This document shows positions 13,172 through 13,414 of a stretch of 13,414 nucleotides of DNA, one piece after another. A model generated the notes under the pieces. It was not told where the DNA came from, searched no databases, and was given only the letters and a program-made list of their open reading frames with translations. Both the position numbers and the translations under genes were made by a program. The stretch covers positions 1 to 13,414 of the forward strand of contig JAVVTQ010000041.1 of assembly GCA_036653595.1 (NCBI GenBank), in the 5' to 3' direction. Each line of letters begins with the position of its first letter. Positions within the stretch are counted from its first letter, which is position 1. The DNA is from JAVVTQ01 sp036653595. GTDB taxonomy: Bacteria; Bacillota; Clostridia; Oscillospirales; Ruminococcaceae.

Positions 13172-13414
13172 TTGATTGAGGAAAACATAAAGCAGACTGC
13201 TGTTGATTCAACGGCGACAAAACTGATTTTGAACATAAGTATGCTGGGGTGCTTTTCCGTCAGACTCGGTGAGGAAGTATTGTCGGACAGCTACAAAAAA
13301 TCGCGCAGACTTTGGCTGCTTCTCAAGCTTCTGATTCTCCAATGGGGCAAGCGCGTAACCACGCAGGAGCTGATTGATACGCTGTGGCGCGGGGAGGAAT
13401 GTGTGTTTCCCGAA
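13172..13414 (+). CDS. Transcriptional regulator with winged-helix N-terminus (SARP/BTAD type), incomplete at the window end
   Basis: The frame is open from a TTG at 13172 to the last base (81 codons, no stop), so the gene is cut by the window edge. After a ~17-residue lead the product reads LNISMLGCFSVRLGEE (18-34), then KKSRRLWLLLKLLILQ (42-57) and RVTTQELIDTLW (61-72). This pattern (a beta hairpin, then a helix with RxxKxWxLL-like spacing, then an xELIDxLW recognition region) is the OmpR-like winged-helix start of AfsR/SARP-type regulators that usually continue into a BTAD or TPR domain. The start is set by an in-frame TGA at 13160 and by GAGGGA (13161-13166), five bases before TTG; the next in-frame candidate, the ATG at 13238 inside ISMLG, would cut the fold. 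What follows (TPR, ATPase or other output domains) cannot be seen. Confidence 0.72.
   Translation, partial: MIEENIKQTAVDSTATKLILNISMLGCFSVRLGEEVLSDSYKKSRRLWLLLKLLILQWGKRVTTQELIDTLWRGEECVFPE

Noticed and set aside
1..13414. CRISPR arrays, insertion sequences, toxin-antitoxin or phage genes
   Set aside because: No regular repeat-spacer pattern, transposase, inverted terminal repeats, integrase or phage-like frames are present.

Overview
The window looks like a stretch of core chromosome from a low-to-mid-GC anaerobic Bacillota (Firmicutes), most likely class Clostridia and probably an Oscillospiraceae/Ruminococcaceae-type lineage. Reasons: Shine-Dalgarno sites of the AGGAGG/AGGTGAT type before nearly every gene, a paired ecfA1-ecfA2-ecfT-truA block, a ClpE-type zinc-finger Hsp100, and a DUF5711-like membrane-anchored protein beside a CvpA protein, a pairing I associate with these gut Clostridia. 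The taxonomic call is inference; no marker gene settles it.

Layout. The first ~270 bases are AT-rich and carry no gene I can support. A lone tRNA-Val(GAC) follows on the minus strand with its own promoter and terminator. From 581 to 12980 everything is on the plus strand and tightly packed: ruvC-ruvA-ruvB (Holliday-junction processing), glmM (cell-wall precursor synthesis) and a class I SAM methyltransferase of the RlmI/RlmK type form a first block. After a 124-base gap with an imperfect hairpin comes a second block: ecfA1-ecfA2-ecfT (the shared energising module of ECF vitamin/metal transporters), truA (tRNA pseudouridine synthase), a single-pass membrane protein with a predicted beta-rich extracytoplasmic domain (DUF5711-like), a CvpA-family membrane protein, pgsA (phosphatidylglycerophosphate synthase) and a ClpE-like ATPase. 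A strong intrinsic terminator closes the run at 13005-13037. A new transcription unit then begins with an incomplete regulator that has a winged-helix N-terminus of the SARP/BTAD type.

How the genes work together. Most junctions are translationally coupled: three 8-base overlaps (ruvB/glmM, ecfA2/ecfT, truA/DUF5711) and three 4-base ATGA overlaps (ecfA1/ecfA2, DUF5711/cvpA, pgsA/clpE). The operon mixes housekeeping functions (recombination, wall and lipid precursors, RNA modification, transport energising, protein quality control) rather than forming one dedicated pathway. I see no mobile element, CRISPR array, prophage or defence island.

The observation most worth a second look is truA. Its conserved N-terminus is intact and runs in frame up to the ecfT stop, but no ATG, GTG or TTG lies there; the only well-placed initiation site is an ATC codon (7624) five bases after a strong Shine-Dalgarno. 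Other points of interest are the DUF5711-CvpA-PgsA-ClpE coupled group, the ClpE linker and ClpP-docking loop, and a repeat-bearing leader before the 3' regulator.
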